DNA of 64,000 bases from Andalucia godoyi (Eukaryota > Discoba > Jakobea > Jakobida > Andaluciidae). This document shows, one piece after another, positions 36,186 to 45,834 of the stretch; the stretch's first letter is position 1; the number at the start of each line of letters is the position of its first letter. Position numbers and translations under genes: made by a program. The notes under the pieces were generated by a model. The model made no database searches. It saw nothing but the letters and a program-made list of their open reading frames with translations, and was not told where the DNA came from. The stretch lies in NCBI GenBank assembly GCA_009859145.1, contig VRVR01000047.1:66934-130933 (forward strand), given 5' to 3'.

Positions 36186-36553
36186 GTCTGCCATCTCATG
36201 TTTTTCAGAGATATTGTTGATTTACCAGGAAAAACAAGAACGGGGGGGAGCAGAAAAGAGGTGTGTATTATATTGACTTTATTAGAGAGAAACTTTCGTA
36301 TGTTGAAGTTTCAAAGCGCAGTAAAATTGCTTGTTAGAATTCCAATTTGAAAACTATTGTCGTTGATTTTTTCCATTTTACCCATGACTTAGAAACGAAC
36401 GCAAACACGCAGACACGCAGACAAAGACGACGACAACACCAACACCAACAGCAGCAGCGACACCACAGCAGAAGCAATCAGGGAAACACAGGAATCAAGA
36501 GATTGCAAAGCAACCGCAACATCCATTTGTTTCAGTTGAGAAGGAACAGACCA
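36186..36553. other. Convergent 3' region, no gene
   Basis: This short region separates the PLAC8 gene and PDH E1-beta. It contains a small CAC/CAG-rich stretch (36430-36475) and nothing else recognisable. Confidence 0.4.
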
Positions 36554-37624
36554 TTACAACTTTCCAAGAGTTCTCTTGACTGCGTTAACTACGTTCTGAG
36601 GCTGTGGAACGGCCATGGCCTCGAGGTTCTTTGCATACGGCATCGGGATATCGGCTCCAGTTATGCGCTCGATCGGTGCATCAAGAAAGTCAAAAGCGGG
36701 GGACTCCATGATCTGCGCCACGATTTCAGCTCCAACTCCAAACAGCGGCCAACCCTCCTCAACAGTGACCAACCGATTCGTCTTTTTGACAGATGCAATG
36801 ACAGTGGGAATATCCAGCGGTCGAATCGATCGCAGATTGATGACTTCCACGCTGATCCCGTCCTTCTCTGCCAGCAGCTTGGCAGCCTCCAGCGCCGTGT
36901 GCACTGCTCTGGAATGCGCAACCACCGTCACGTGCGATCCTTCACGCTCCACATTCGCCTTTCCAATCGGCAGCGTGAAGTCGACATCATCAAACTCCGG
37001 GGTGCGGGCAAACGCTGTTCCGTACATCAATTCGTTTTCAAGAAACACAACTGGGTTGTCATCGCGGATCGCAGCCTTGAGCAGTCCACGTGCATCAAGT
37101 GCATTGAACGGCGAAAGAACCTTCAAGCCCGGAACCGACCCATACCATGCCGCAAAGCACTGGGAATGCTGAGCACCAACACCAGCCGCCGAGCCATTCG
37201 GCCCTCGGAACACAATCGGCGCTCCAAGCTGACCACCGGACATGTACCGAGCCTTCGCAGCCGAATTTACAATATGGTCGATAGCCTGCATCGAAAAGTT
37301 AAACGTCATAAACTCGCAAACTGGACGCATCCCCATCAGAGCCGCACCCACAGTGATACCGGCAAATCCAGCTTCCGTAATCGGTGTGTCAATGATCCGT
37401 GAATCACCATACTTGTCATGGAGTCCCTTTGTGATCTTGTACGCTCCGTTGTACCGCGCAACTTCTTCACCCATCACGAACACACGCGGGTCTCGAGAAA
37501 GCTCCTCGTCCAGCGCCTGGTTCAGTGCATCGCGGACAGTAATCGTGGCTGTCGGAGACGCTGGCGCACTGGAAAACGATCGGCGAAGAACGAAGGAAGA
37601 CACTCGACGCGACAAAATACTCAT
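36554..37624 (-). CDS. PDHB: Pyruvate dehydrogenase E1 component subunit beta, mitochondrial
   Basis: The protein has 356 residues, the usual length. It starts with a mitochondrial presequence ([20 protein letters not shown]). The transketolase-like core is unmistakable: [77 protein letters not shown]. The C-terminal domain ([20 protein letters not shown]) is complete. With E1-alpha it decarboxylates pyruvate using thiamine diphosphate in the mitochondrial matrix. Presence of the presequence and the E1-beta rather than fused E1 form points to a mitochondrion of canonical type. The frame extends upstream without a better start; the leader is pyrimidine-rich. Confidence 0.96.
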   Translation of the reverse strand: MSILSRRVSSFVLRRSFSSAPASPTATITVRDALNQALDEELSRDPRVFVMGEEVARYNGAYKITKGLHDKYGDSRIIDTPITEAGFAGITVGAALMGMRPVCEFMTFNFSMQAIDHIVNSAAKARYMSGGQLGAPIVFRGPNGSAAGVGAQHSQCFAAWYGSVPGLKVLSPFNALDARGLLKAAIRDDNPVVFLENELMYGTAFARTPEFDDVDFTLPIGKANVEREGSHVTVVAHSRAVHTALEAAKLLAEKDGISVEVINLRSIRPLDIPTVIASVKKTNRLVTVEEGWPLFGVGAEIVAQIMESPAFDFLDAPIERITGADIPMPYAKNLEAMAVPQPQNVVNAVKRTLGKL

Positions 37625-38741
37625 TGGAAGGCGAATTTTTAAAAACACGTTGCTCAAAAGGGGGAAATGAAAGAAAGGGAAATGGAAATCCAAAAGGCAA
37701 AACAAAAAACAAAAAACAAAAAGGTCGGGAACCGGAGCAAATGAAACCAAAGAGGGGAAATGACCCAAGACGAGACAAAAGAGGCAGAGAGAGAAAGGTG
37801 GCTTCAGGGACTTTTTGCTTTTGCGTTGGTGCGAAGTCTTTACAACAGCTGGTGATTCGTTTTTTTGTTTGTTGGTTTTGTAGAATCGTTTCCGTTGGTC
37901 AAAACATGAATCATTATTGATCATCATCGGCTAAGCTGTCACCGCAGACAGATCCAAACCACATGTTTTTGTTTTTGTTTTTGTTTTTGGGGCGAACACC
38001 AACTCTACATCAAAGGGTCATCGCAGCCAGCATATTCTCCCAGTCGATTCAACATTCAACAATGAATGTCGGAGGAAACAGAATGTGGTCGGCCAACGAC
38101 GACGCGCCTGACGACGCGTTTGCCTTTGCTCCTTCTTGTTCTGTGACTTGAAAGCCCATTCCGAACGCAATCGACCACATCTCCGTGATTTGATGGTCAT
38201 CCGCTTGCTCAGCAAGTTGCGACGAGAGGGGGGATCAGCGGGTTTCTTGGTTCTCGGCATCTCCGGGCATGGCCGGTTTGAGTTTGTTGAGGAGACCCCT
38301 CTTTGGAGCTATGAGATGTGTTTTGTCTCTGGTGAAAGGTGCTACTTGATGGCTCGATTATTATAATAGTTAAAACTGAAGATGATGGAAAAAAAAGAAA
38401 ATCGTGAAGAATGAAAGAAATTCTGCACTTGACTACGGTAGGAAAATCGTGTTGTTGGATGTTCAACGGTGATAGGCAAAAGAATCTTACCGTTACTTTC
38501 CCCGCCCTGAACCTTTTTCCCACTCTCTCCGTTCCCATCTCACACTCTCGCGACCCAAAAATATATATGTTATGTGCATATCATTAACTTTTTTAAATAA
38601 AAAAAAGGCTCTTCATTTCTCTGTCTCTCTGTTCCATTTTCTTCTTGATTTTTGTTTGCTTTCTTGATTATTATTTTTCTTTTTCTTTTCATCTGGAATT
38701 TGTTTGCATTGCTGCTTGCATTGCTGCCAACGGAAACAGAC
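37625..38741. other. 1.1-kb intergenic region with unresolved small frames
   Basis: The region between the PDH E1-beta start (minus) and the coiled-coil gene start (plus) contains G+C-richer DNA at 38040-38370 that is open in several frames on both strands. On the minus strand, one frame reads MWSIAFGMGFQVTEQEGAKA and ends FPPTFIVEC near 38063. An upstream ATG at 38538 is followed by a consensus donor (ACG|GTAAGA). A small spliced gene is possible but I cannot fix its exons. T-rich sequence (38580-38700) precedes the next gene. Confidence 0.4.
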
Positions 38742-41132
38742 ATGGACACTGAAAAAGAAAATCCGTCATGGGTGTCGACTGCAAACTCTGGACATGTTGG
38801 GACTCCGCGTCAGAAGAAGGATTCGCGTGCGGTGATTCTTTCTCCTTCTGTGCGGCATGGGCTCCAACAGACTTCTACTCCAACACACGGCCACCAAAAC
38901 AGACTTGTATTTTCACCTGTTCCACTCTCTGCAGAGACAAAAAAGCTACAGCAACACCCACAAGGTTCTTTTTCCATTTACTGCGATGAAGCGACCACGG
39001 AACCGGCCCACTCTCCTGTTTCATCCCTTCCCGCGGGTGCTGATGCGGTCGCTTCTGTATCGAAATCTGAGTCGGAGAACCGAAGTACACCTTCACAACC
39101 CGCTCGGCCTTCTGCACCAGGTCCCGTATTTTCTCACGGCCATCCCCATCACCATTCCGCAGTGCAACAGTCTGCAAATCAGAGCCCTTCCGTTGTGAAT
39201 AACCTGCAGCAGCGCGTTAAATCTCTCGAGATTGCAAAGATCAATGCTGAAGAAGAGGTTAAGGCCTTTCGAAAGTCGTATGCAAAGATCCAGGACGACG
39301 GGAAAAAGCTGTATGATCGATATCAGACGACTCAGGCGTCACTGGAAGAAGTTCAGTCGCGTATGAAACGCCAGACGGATCTTCTGGCAACTCTACAGAG
39401 AGAGAATGAACAGCTGAAGAACGAGCTGCAGACAAGTCGAAAGGAGCGAGACGACTGGGTCGCAAAGTTCCGAGAGCAAGGGGCAGTCATGAAGGGAATG
39501 GTGACTGAGGCGTCTTTTGCAAATAAGAGGCTTGCAGATGCACAAGCTCACATGGACATGCTCACAATTGAAATTCAGGAGAGAGAACGCCGCATGATGG
39601 AATGGGAAGCTGCACAGTCGGAAAAGATGAAGAATCTGCGTGTGATCGTCGAGACTGCCAGCGTGGACTGCCAAACCGACATCAAGATCAACTCCGCAAC
39701 AAGGATGGAGGATCATGATACATCGATCGCCGTCTTAGCGCGAGCGAGTGTTCGAATGCAGATGTACGAGGGGGCGATGCATCGAGTGAGCGAGATGCTC
39801 GATTCCCTTGCCGAGACAGATGCAGTGCTGGGGAAGACTGGAGATTGCCTTTCGAGAGGCATCGAGCGCGTGACGGAGGCTGGAATCTCTCTGCAAGAAC
39901 GCGAGGACGAATGGGCTCGAGCACTGGAAGAGCAGGACGACAGGATCGTTGCGCTCGAAGAAAAGATTCAGTTGCAAGAAAGCACCAGTTTCGCTCAAGA
40001 AGAGCACGAACAAAGCGCATTCCCCTTGTCGCAGAGAGAAGACGTGTTGGGTGCCGAATCAGATTCGGCCAATCTCTCCTTCGAAGTGGTAGAAGAAATT
40101 GAAGGACAACAGCAGCAGCCACAGGTCGAAATGCCCGAAATGATGCCCCTGCAACAACACAAGCAGGAAATGTCTGAGGTCACTACGTTGCTGCAGGAGG
40201 CGTCTGAACAGCAGCGATTGGTTAGTCAGCACAGGGAATATGAACTGTGTCAGAACATCGAGAACATTTCTGCCAAAGCTCTTGCACTCCAACAACAGCA
40301 GGAACAGACCAGTTCGTATGCCGTTTCGCTGTTCGTCCGAGGACTGTTTTCAAATATGGTCCATCAGGAGGCAATGCAGGCGCTATCAACAGCAGGTCAA
40401 CAGCTGTCACAATTGTCTGCTCATGCAGAAATGCTCGAGGAGAAGCTCTTCTTCCTTGAATCGGAACGGGATGTGAAGCAGGACTTTGCAGCCGAGTTGC
40501 AAGCCGATCTCAGTACGCTTCAGAAACGCTATGAAGAACTTGAAGACATTGCGCGCAGGTCTGTGCAGGAATTTGAGGCGGAGAGACGTAAGATGACGGG
40601 AGAAATCGAACGACTGTTGGAAACGGAGGCTGGAGTGCAAGCAGAGCTTACCGAAATCAGATTTGAGCGCGACGCGCTTGCCGAGGCTGCAACAGATGCA
40701 CAGTTCCGCGCCGATGAGCAAGTTAATTCGGTTCAGCAAAAATGCGATGCAATGCGCATAGAACTCGAGCGACTCCGTAAGAAGATTCTCGAATTGCAGT
40801 CCGCGAACAGCGAGCTGACATCCAGCGTGGATCGTGAACGACGTGAGTCAGAACTTGTGCGCAAGGAAGACGAACGTAAGCTTCGTATGATGCAGGATCA
40901 AGTAATGTCGCATGAACGACAGTTTGCAGAGGCAAAGCGGGCCCTGCAGATGTGGCGATCCAAGACAGAAGCCGCACAGACGGCGATTCGTTCGGACGTT
41001 GAGATGCAGAGACAAAGAGCGCGCATTGACCCCCGATATGACGCACTCAGAATACGAGAAGCATGGCCTAAGCTGGGAGATTTGGCAGATAAGTGGGATG
41101 ATGAAGACGACATGGACGACGATATGGATTGA
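38742..41132 (+). CDS. Large coiled-coil protein, unrecognised family
   Basis: The 796-residue protein has a disordered Ser/Pro/His-rich N-terminus (~1-180), then mostly coiled coil to the end (VKSLEIAKINAEEEVKAFRK; RYEELEDIARRSVQEFEAER). A stretch with Gln-rich runs lies in the middle (~455-520). The C-terminus is acidic (DLADKWDDEDDMDDDMD). There is no motor, kinase or membrane domain. Such proteins are often centrosomal, ciliary or Golgi tethers; nothing in the sequence selects one. It is intronless as read. ATG 38742 (MDTEKENPSW) was chosen over the T-rich upstream frame. Confidence 0.7.
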   Translation: MDTEKENPSWVSTANSGHVGTPRQKKDSRAVILSPSVRHGLQQTSTPTHGHQNRLVFSPVPLSAETKKLQQHPQGSFSIYCDEATTEPAHSPVSSLPAGADAVASVSKSESENRSTPSQPARPSAPGPVFSHGHPHHHSAVQQSANQSPSVVNNLQQRVKSLEIAKINAEEEVKAFRKSYAKIQDDGKKLYDRYQTTQASLEEVQSRMKRQTDLLATLQRENEQLKNELQTSRKERDDWVAKFREQGAVMKGMVTEASFANKRLADAQAHMDMLTIEIQERERRMMEWEAAQSEKMKNLRVIVETASVDCQTDIKINSATRMEDHDTSIAVLARASVRMQMYEGAMHRVSEMLDSLAETDAVLGKTGDCLSRGIERVTEAGISLQEREDEWARALEEQDDRIVALEEKIQLQESTSFAQEEHEQSAFPLSQREDVLGAESDSANLSFEVVEEIEGQQQQPQVEMPEMMPLQQHKQEMSEVTTLLQEASEQQRLVSQHREYELCQNIENISAKALALQQQQEQTSSYAVSLFVRGLFSNMVHQEAMQALSTAGQQLSQLSAHAEMLEEKLFFLESERDVKQDFAAELQADLSTLQKRYEELEDIARRSVQEFEAERRKMTGEIERLLETEAGVQAELTEIRFERDALAEAATDAQFRADEQVNSVQQKCDAMRIELERLRKKILELQSANSELTSSVDRERRESELVRKEDERKLRMMQDQVMSHERQFAEAKRALQMWRSKTEAAQTAIRSDVEMQRQRARIDPRYDALRIREAWPKLGDLADKWDDEDDMDDDMD

Positions 41133-41405
41133 CACACACACAACAAAAACAAAACAAAAAAGATTTCCGGTTTTTTGTGCTTTACATCGTCCCCCCGACG
41201 TCCACTCGATCTCTGCAATGTGTATTATTCTAACTCTCTCTCTCATTTTATATTTTTTTCATCCACAGCCACAGTATGTAAAATAAAACCCAAGAAATGG
41301 CATTCTTTCTTTTCGCTGTGCATAGGACCGCAGTCCAAAAGACACACTTTTTGGTTAGGGAGGAATGTGTTTCTGGGGCTGACTGACGGCAATACGGACG
41401 ACATC

Positions 41406-42181
41406 TCAATGCATCATGGACCGGTATGTAGTAATTTCCACGATGGCGCCCCAAAAGGAGCAACAGCACGCTGCTCTGTAAAGCACAGCAGCCACAGACG
41501 GTTCTGATGTTACTTTGAAAACACGGTTCGCGGTGGGAAGTGGACAACGTCCATGCAAACATAACCTCACCCAGGTATGCCATGTCCCGTAGTGACAGGC
41601 TTCATGGATCCAACAACTGAAAAGAACTGAAGACTGACGCCGACTGGAATAACCAACGCCACAGATCGCACAAGCATTGGTCGAGGCAGCGAGAACAGCG
41701 AGCACCGGACAAGCGGATCGCATATTTGGAGGCCTGGCGCACACGACGCGTCAAACCACTCTATGAAAGGATTTCTGAGTGCATCTGACAATGAAACGTC
41801 GTTGCTCAGTATCTCCATCGACACGCCAACCCGGAAACCGGGGCGACAAAGATCCGATGTATCGGAAGTTTTCATGAGAATCTTGATTGCGAGAAATGCA
41901 GCACCGCACGGACGCGCAAAACAAAACCAGCGGTCCGCCCGGTTATCCGCAGGTTCACAGGCAAGATCAGGCACCAGAAAGGCGGGGACTGTCGAAGGCT
42001 CCGGGGTGTCGGAAGTGCTCGATCCAGGAAGGATTGTAAGAGGCGTATGATGCATACTGACGATTTGGTGAAGTGTGTGCAAATCACACTCTCGAGCATA
42101 CGTATCCCAATCCGTCGTCACCGCAAGACGCACCGGCAATATAGGTACCAAATCACAGTCTTGAATCCCGAACGTATCCAT
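41406..42181 (-). CDS. Unrecognised 226-residue protein, two exons
   Basis: Exon 1 runs 42181-41571 and exon 2 runs 41475-41406, with a 95-bp intron (41476-41570). The donor is CCTGG|GTGAGG, and the acceptor follows a pyrimidine-rich run ending GCTTTACAG. Joining keeps the frame and replaces the immediate TGA of exon 1 with 23 more residues ending YRSMMH. The protein begins MDTFGIQDCDLVPILPVRLA and has Cys-containing, hydrophobic segments (MLVRSVALVIPVGVSLQFFS). It matches no family I know. Codon use looks coding throughout exon 1. The spliced model is inferred from splice-site quality and frame. Confidence 0.5.
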
Positions 42182-42561
42182 GAGTGTGAAACGCGATCAA
42201 AGCTAGATCACGTCTGTTGCTGCAATTCGATTGGCTCGTTGATGCGCGGCCTTCTGCGCCTCGATCGCGCATGCGAAATTGTTGGAAACTAGTTGTTTCG
42301 TATTTGTCTCGTTTCACGTTCGAGAACTGTCGATAATATCACCTTTTTAAATGGTGAAATGCATCCGAGTTTTTCTGAATTTTCTTTTTCTTTTATTTAT
42401 TCTGTTTTCTTTTTTCTTTTTTCGTTTTTTGTTTTTGTTTTAATTTAAAAAATAGACTGCATCGAAAGGAAAACATCTTCATCAAAAACGTGAGAAATGC
42501 GTGGGAAAGCATGACTTCTTCAACACATCATCATGGCACATCGTAGCTGCTGCAATGTTTC
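42182..42561. other. Intergenic, no gene
   Basis: The region lies between two minus-strand genes and includes a T-rich tract (42370-42445). Nothing else is recognised. Confidence 0.4.
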
Positions 42562-43230
42562 TCAGTTGCGAATGAGCTTCCAAGCACTGTTTGGAGACTT
42601 GTTTGTCATGAACATTTTGATCCATGCCATTGCGATGGGTTCGAGCAACCGAGCCGCCTTGAGTGCGCCGAGATCCACCACGTCCTTCCAGCCGAGATCG
42701 TTGAGCAGCTTGATGGCGATTTGCTTGTCTTCCAGTCTGTCACCGGCTACAAAAGAAGTTGGCTCCTGTCCGCCAAACTTGGACCCTGGATTGGACATCC
42801 ATCGTGCATTCACGTAATTGAGAGTTTTGACAACATGCGATTCCGGAAGCCACCGTTGAACTGTTTCTCCGGCAGAATCCGTAAATCCAATGCACAGATC
42901 CAGAGACTGTGTCGTAGCATCGTACTTCAGAGGGTTGGTGCAGTCCAACACAACCTTTCCTGCCAGTTCCGAGACAGTACTGTGCACAACAGACTCTACC
43001 CCGTTCCACATAACCGCTAGAAACACGACTGGCTCTCCAAATTTGGCAGCTTCTGCAAACGAACCGGAAGATATGCGGGACTTGAAAGAGCTGTCAAGAG
43101 TCGAGAGATACGACTGAATCTTCTCTCCGTGTGGATCTCGAGAGGAGATCATGACGGAATGCCCGGCTTGGGCAAGGCCGCTCGCAAGCGCTTGACCAAC
43201 ATCTCCGGAACCCAAAATTCCAATCTTCAT
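42562..43230 (-). CDS. Rossmann-fold NADP oxidoreductase (F420-dependent NADP reductase-like)
   Basis: The 222-residue protein begins MKIGILGSGDVGQALASGLA, a Rossmann dinucleotide-binding loop (GxGxxG). An SSRDP segment follows after strand 2, suiting the 2'-phosphate of NADP. The layout (VVFLAVMWNGVESVVHSTV, VVLDCTNPLKYD, VVKTLNYVNARWM) matches the F420-dependent NADP reductase-like family found in bacteria, archaea and some eukaryotes. Eukaryotes lack classical F420 synthesis, so the true substrate is uncertain. Because the family is mostly prokaryotic, an old horizontal transfer is possible, but base composition here is like its neighbours. Start set at the Met directly before the Rossmann strand. 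Confidence 0.75.
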   Translation of the reverse strand: MKIGILGSGDVGQALASGLAQAGHSVMISSRDPHGEKIQSYLSTLDSSFKSRISSGSFAEAAKFGEPVVFLAVMWNGVESVVHSTVSELAGKVVLDCTNPLKYDATTQSLDLCIGFTDSAGETVQRWLPESHVVKTLNYVNARWMSNPGSKFGGQEPTSFVAGDRLEDKQIAIKLLNDLGWKDVVDLGALKAARLLEPIAMAWIKMFMTNKSPNSAWKLIRN

Positions 43231-43582
43231 CGTCGTGCAGCTGATCCTGATCCCTGGCTTTGCGAAGTGGAAAACGACAATGCACGCAGCATCCAAAATC
43301 CCCTTGTTTTGCTGGGGAAAACCTCATCGGGGATTATGGGGGGGGAAAACCAAAAGAGGGGAGAGAAGTCACGCATGAAGTCACAGGAAAAGCAGCCTGG
43401 AGGATCTGTCCTCATTTTTGCTCAACGTTTTTTTGTTTTTTTTAAATTTTAAATGGTGACTTTTGAATCTTCTTTTTCCATTCCTATTTTACATCCACTC
43501 TTCCTATTTTGCATCCACTCTTCCTATTTATAAAGCTTGTTTCGGTGGAAGTGAATTCCGCTTCACATTTGCACTGAAAAGG
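43231..43582. other. Divergent upstream region, no gene
   Basis: This region lies between the oxidoreductase (minus) and the RING/SPRY gene (plus). It contains a G-run (43339-43346), a T-run (43430-43445) and an imperfect tandem of a ~20-bp TCTTCCTATTT-type unit (43480-43530). Confidence 0.5.
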
Positions 43583-44962
43583 ATGGAGGGAAATTCCGTG
43601 CTGAGACAATTTGTGCAGCAAGATTGTTTTTACAAGCTGTGCGTGGAGTCGATTCCGGAGAGCTTGCAGTGTCCGATATGCATGCATTTGTTGGTGGATG
43701 CAAAGTTGATGTCGTGCTGCGGAAATACGGTCTGCGATTCATGTTTTAGAAACATTACGGATACATGTGCGTTTTGTAGAACAATAGTAAGCCAAAGGAC
43801 TGGCGTGGCAAATCGGATTGTTTCCGAGCTGATTGATAAGCTGCAAGTGCGGTGTCCCTGGGCTTGCGGTTCGCAGTTTGCATTATCAGAGTATACTCGC
43901 CATGCAGCAGAATGTGTCAACGTTGAATGCGAATGTTTTTATGCGCGTTTCAAGTGCAGTTGGAAGGGGAAGAAGGGCGACCGAGATGCCCATGTTGCAA
44001 CTTGTGCTGTTGCTCCGTTTGCATCTCTGTTTGACAGCATGTTTTCCAAGATATCTCTGCTCGAAACGGAGGTTCGCGAGTTGAGAGCGGAAGTGAGAAA
44101 GCAAGGCGCTCAGTTGACAGCGATCTGTGCGGAGGAAGAAGAAGAACAAGAAGAACAAGAAGAACAAGAACAACGACAAGACGGAGGCCAAGAAGAAACT
44201 CCTTTGGTCGCTCGCAGTCCGTTTGACTTTGCAATGTGGGAGCGACCATTGAATGACACCTCTGCTTTAGCTCCGATTTCCATGCCCAATCGATTTTCTG
44301 AAGTAGAAGTTCCAGGAAACTTGGTGTCTCGTGGGACAACTCTGGACTCGTCGTGGAGCACTCCCGTGGACTCGTTTCGCATTTCTATGGACGGGCTTGG
44401 GGTGACAAAAACAGCAATGATCCCTATTCCCCCTGCGCCTATATCGTCGCATCAAGACAGCACGTCATTCGGTCTGCGAACATCTCATTACGACACCATT
44501 GTGGCCCCGTACACTATGGAAAGCGGCGTACACTTTATCATGTATACTGTGGAAGCGCTGCCCGCCCAGCATGACATGTGCCTTGGGGTGATTGACCCAA
44601 ATCTTGTGGACATCGACGAAGGGTTCCATGCGTGGACAACTGTCGGTGGGTATATCATTTCCTCTCGCGATGGAAAGGCATGGACTGCGCACTGTGCTCG
44701 TCTATCGTACGGAACTGGGCCGTTTTCCGTCGGAGACAGAATAGTTTGCGTTGTTGACATGGAACGTCGTCTGGTCGGATTCCGAAGAAATGAAATTGAC
44801 TTGGGCGTTGCGTACAAGTTCGACAATCGTGTTACGTCTCTTGTTCCAATCATCGAACTGTTCGGGGTCGGGGAGAGTGCTCGCCTCTGCGGTTGCTTTG
44901 AATGCCCACTCCCACCAGAGACGCCAGCTGCGTCTGGCGTCTCCACGGATGCTGCGCCGTAA
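43583..44962 (+). CDS. RING-finger / SPRY-domain protein, TRAF-like N-terminus
   Basis: The 459-residue protein has a RING-like finger at residues 30-65: C30, C33, C46, C51, C54, C62, C65. The usual His of the CGH motif is Asn48 (CCGNTVC). A TRAF-type Cys/His region follows (CPWACGSQF...HAAEC...HVATC, ~91-141), then a coiled coil (~150-178) and an acidic EEQEE stretch. The last ~160 residues look like a SPRY/B30.2 domain (CLGVIDPN, GYIISSRDGKAW, GDRIVCVVDMERRLVGF). The layout suggests an E3 ubiquitin ligase that recognises a protein partner through SPRY. Start at ATG 43583. Confidence 0.75.
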   Translation: MEGNSVLRQFVQQDCFYKLCVESIPESLQCPICMHLLVDAKLMSCCGNTVCDSCFRNITDTCAFCRTIVSQRTGVANRIVSELIDKLQVRCPWACGSQFALSEYTRHAAECVNVECECFYARFKCSWKGKKGDRDAHVATCAVAPFASLFDSMFSKISLLETEVRELRAEVRKQGAQLTAICAEEEEEQEEQEEQEQRQDGGQEETPLVARSPFDFAMWERPLNDTSALAPISMPNRFSEVEVPGNLVSRGTTLDSSWSTPVDSFRISMDGLGVTKTAMIPIPPAPISSHQDSTSFGLRTSHYDTIVAPYTMESGVHFIMYTVEALPAQHDMCLGVIDPNLVDIDEGFHAWTTVGGYIISSRDGKAWTAHCARLSYGTGPFSVGDRIVCVVDMERRLVGFRRNEIDLGVAYKFDNRVTSLVPIIELFGVGESARLCGCFECPLPPETPAASGVSTDAAP

Positions 44963-45071
44963 CGGACCATTCGATGCACGTTTTTTGTTTGTCTTTGCCT
45001 TTTCTTTGTTGTTTGGATGTAGGTGGATGTATAAAGCACTTTCGAATGCATTGCGATGATGATTTGTTTGT

Positions 45072-45374
45072 TTATGATACTCGACCGTCCGAAGATCGCT
45101 GATATTCCACGAAATGAATTCGTCCGTCCGAAGTCCGGAATTCCACCTCAAAGTCCTGGTCCGAAGGGAGCGTTTGGTCCAGGCTCATCGGAAGGCTGGC
45201 GGCTCTCAACTTCTTCGACCGATTGGCCAATTTTGCAGCGGCAGTTGGTTTGCCAGTTTTTGGCAGCGGTCTAAAGTACGTCATCATGACAAAGTCAATC
45301 AAATCTCCAAAATAGAACAACTCTGGTGCATCCGTCGTGGTATCCGGATCATGATCCATAATTACGCGACCCAT
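45072..45374 (-). CDS. Candidate 100-residue protein overlapping the 3' end of its upstream neighbour
   Basis: The frame starts MGRVIMDHDPDTTTDAPELF and continues with FYFGDLIDFVMMTYFRPLP and a charged end. Composition and codon use look coding. It overlaps the stop of the spliced gene upstream on the same strand by 13 bp in another frame, which is unusual in a eukaryote. It may be a separate small gene, a downstream exon of the upstream gene reached by a splice I cannot see, or the frameshifted tail of a decaying gene. No family is recognised. Confidence 0.35.
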   Translation of the reverse strand: MGRVIMDHDPDTTTDAPELFYFGDLIDFVMMTYFRPLPKTGKPTAAAKLANRSKKLRAASLPMSLDQTLPSDQDFEVEFRTSDGRIHFVEYQRSSDGRVS

Positions 45375-45834
45375 GTTTTGCCACTCGCATAGTAACCAAA
45401 CACTGGATCGTCAAAAGGTTTCCAAAAGTGCTGGTTTGGCCCCCCTCTTCCCCCTGTTGCTGTTGGGCACCCTGAGCAGTGGGGGAACAAGCGCTTTGAC
45501 AGAACCTCGTGCAAACCAGTGAACTTGCAGTTCAACCTGCTATGCATCGCTACGGGTTTTTACCACGATTTATCGCGTTGTACTTGAACTTCAATGGACA
45601 CGACAAGCTTCTCGATACACGCCAACGTTCTACGCTGACCACACGCAGAGAGACATCGCTGGCGATGCATATGTATGTCAGTGCTGCAACCGCAGCCTGC
45701 GTTGCAGAAGACGGGAAGGAAAGGGAGGACGTACCCCCCATCATGCACTTCGGCGTTCGCCAGACGGATGCTGCACGCGCACCACCGTTCCGATCACGAT
45801 CGATCCCGTCATTCGACATGCGTACCGCGGACAT
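45362..45834 (-). CDS. Unrecognised protein, at least two exons, upstream exons probably missing
   Basis: Exon A runs 45834-45564 and exon B 45471-45362, separated by a 92-bp intron (45472-45563) with donor CGTG|GTAAAA and acceptor CCCACTGCTCAG|GG. Joining is in frame and gives ...KFKYNAINRGCPTATGGR then GGPNQHFWKPFDDPVFGYYA and SGKTWVA. An ATG at 45834 would make 126 residues, but the same frame is open further upstream apart from one TGA. Protein-like, Cys-containing frames also continue toward the repeat copy at 46184-46469. More 5' exons are therefore likely. I cannot assign a family; a secreted Cys-rich protein is a guess. Confidence 0.4.

Noticed and set aside
36347-37402. 351-codon plus-strand frame
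   Set aside because: It is antisense to PDH E1-beta, which is certain.
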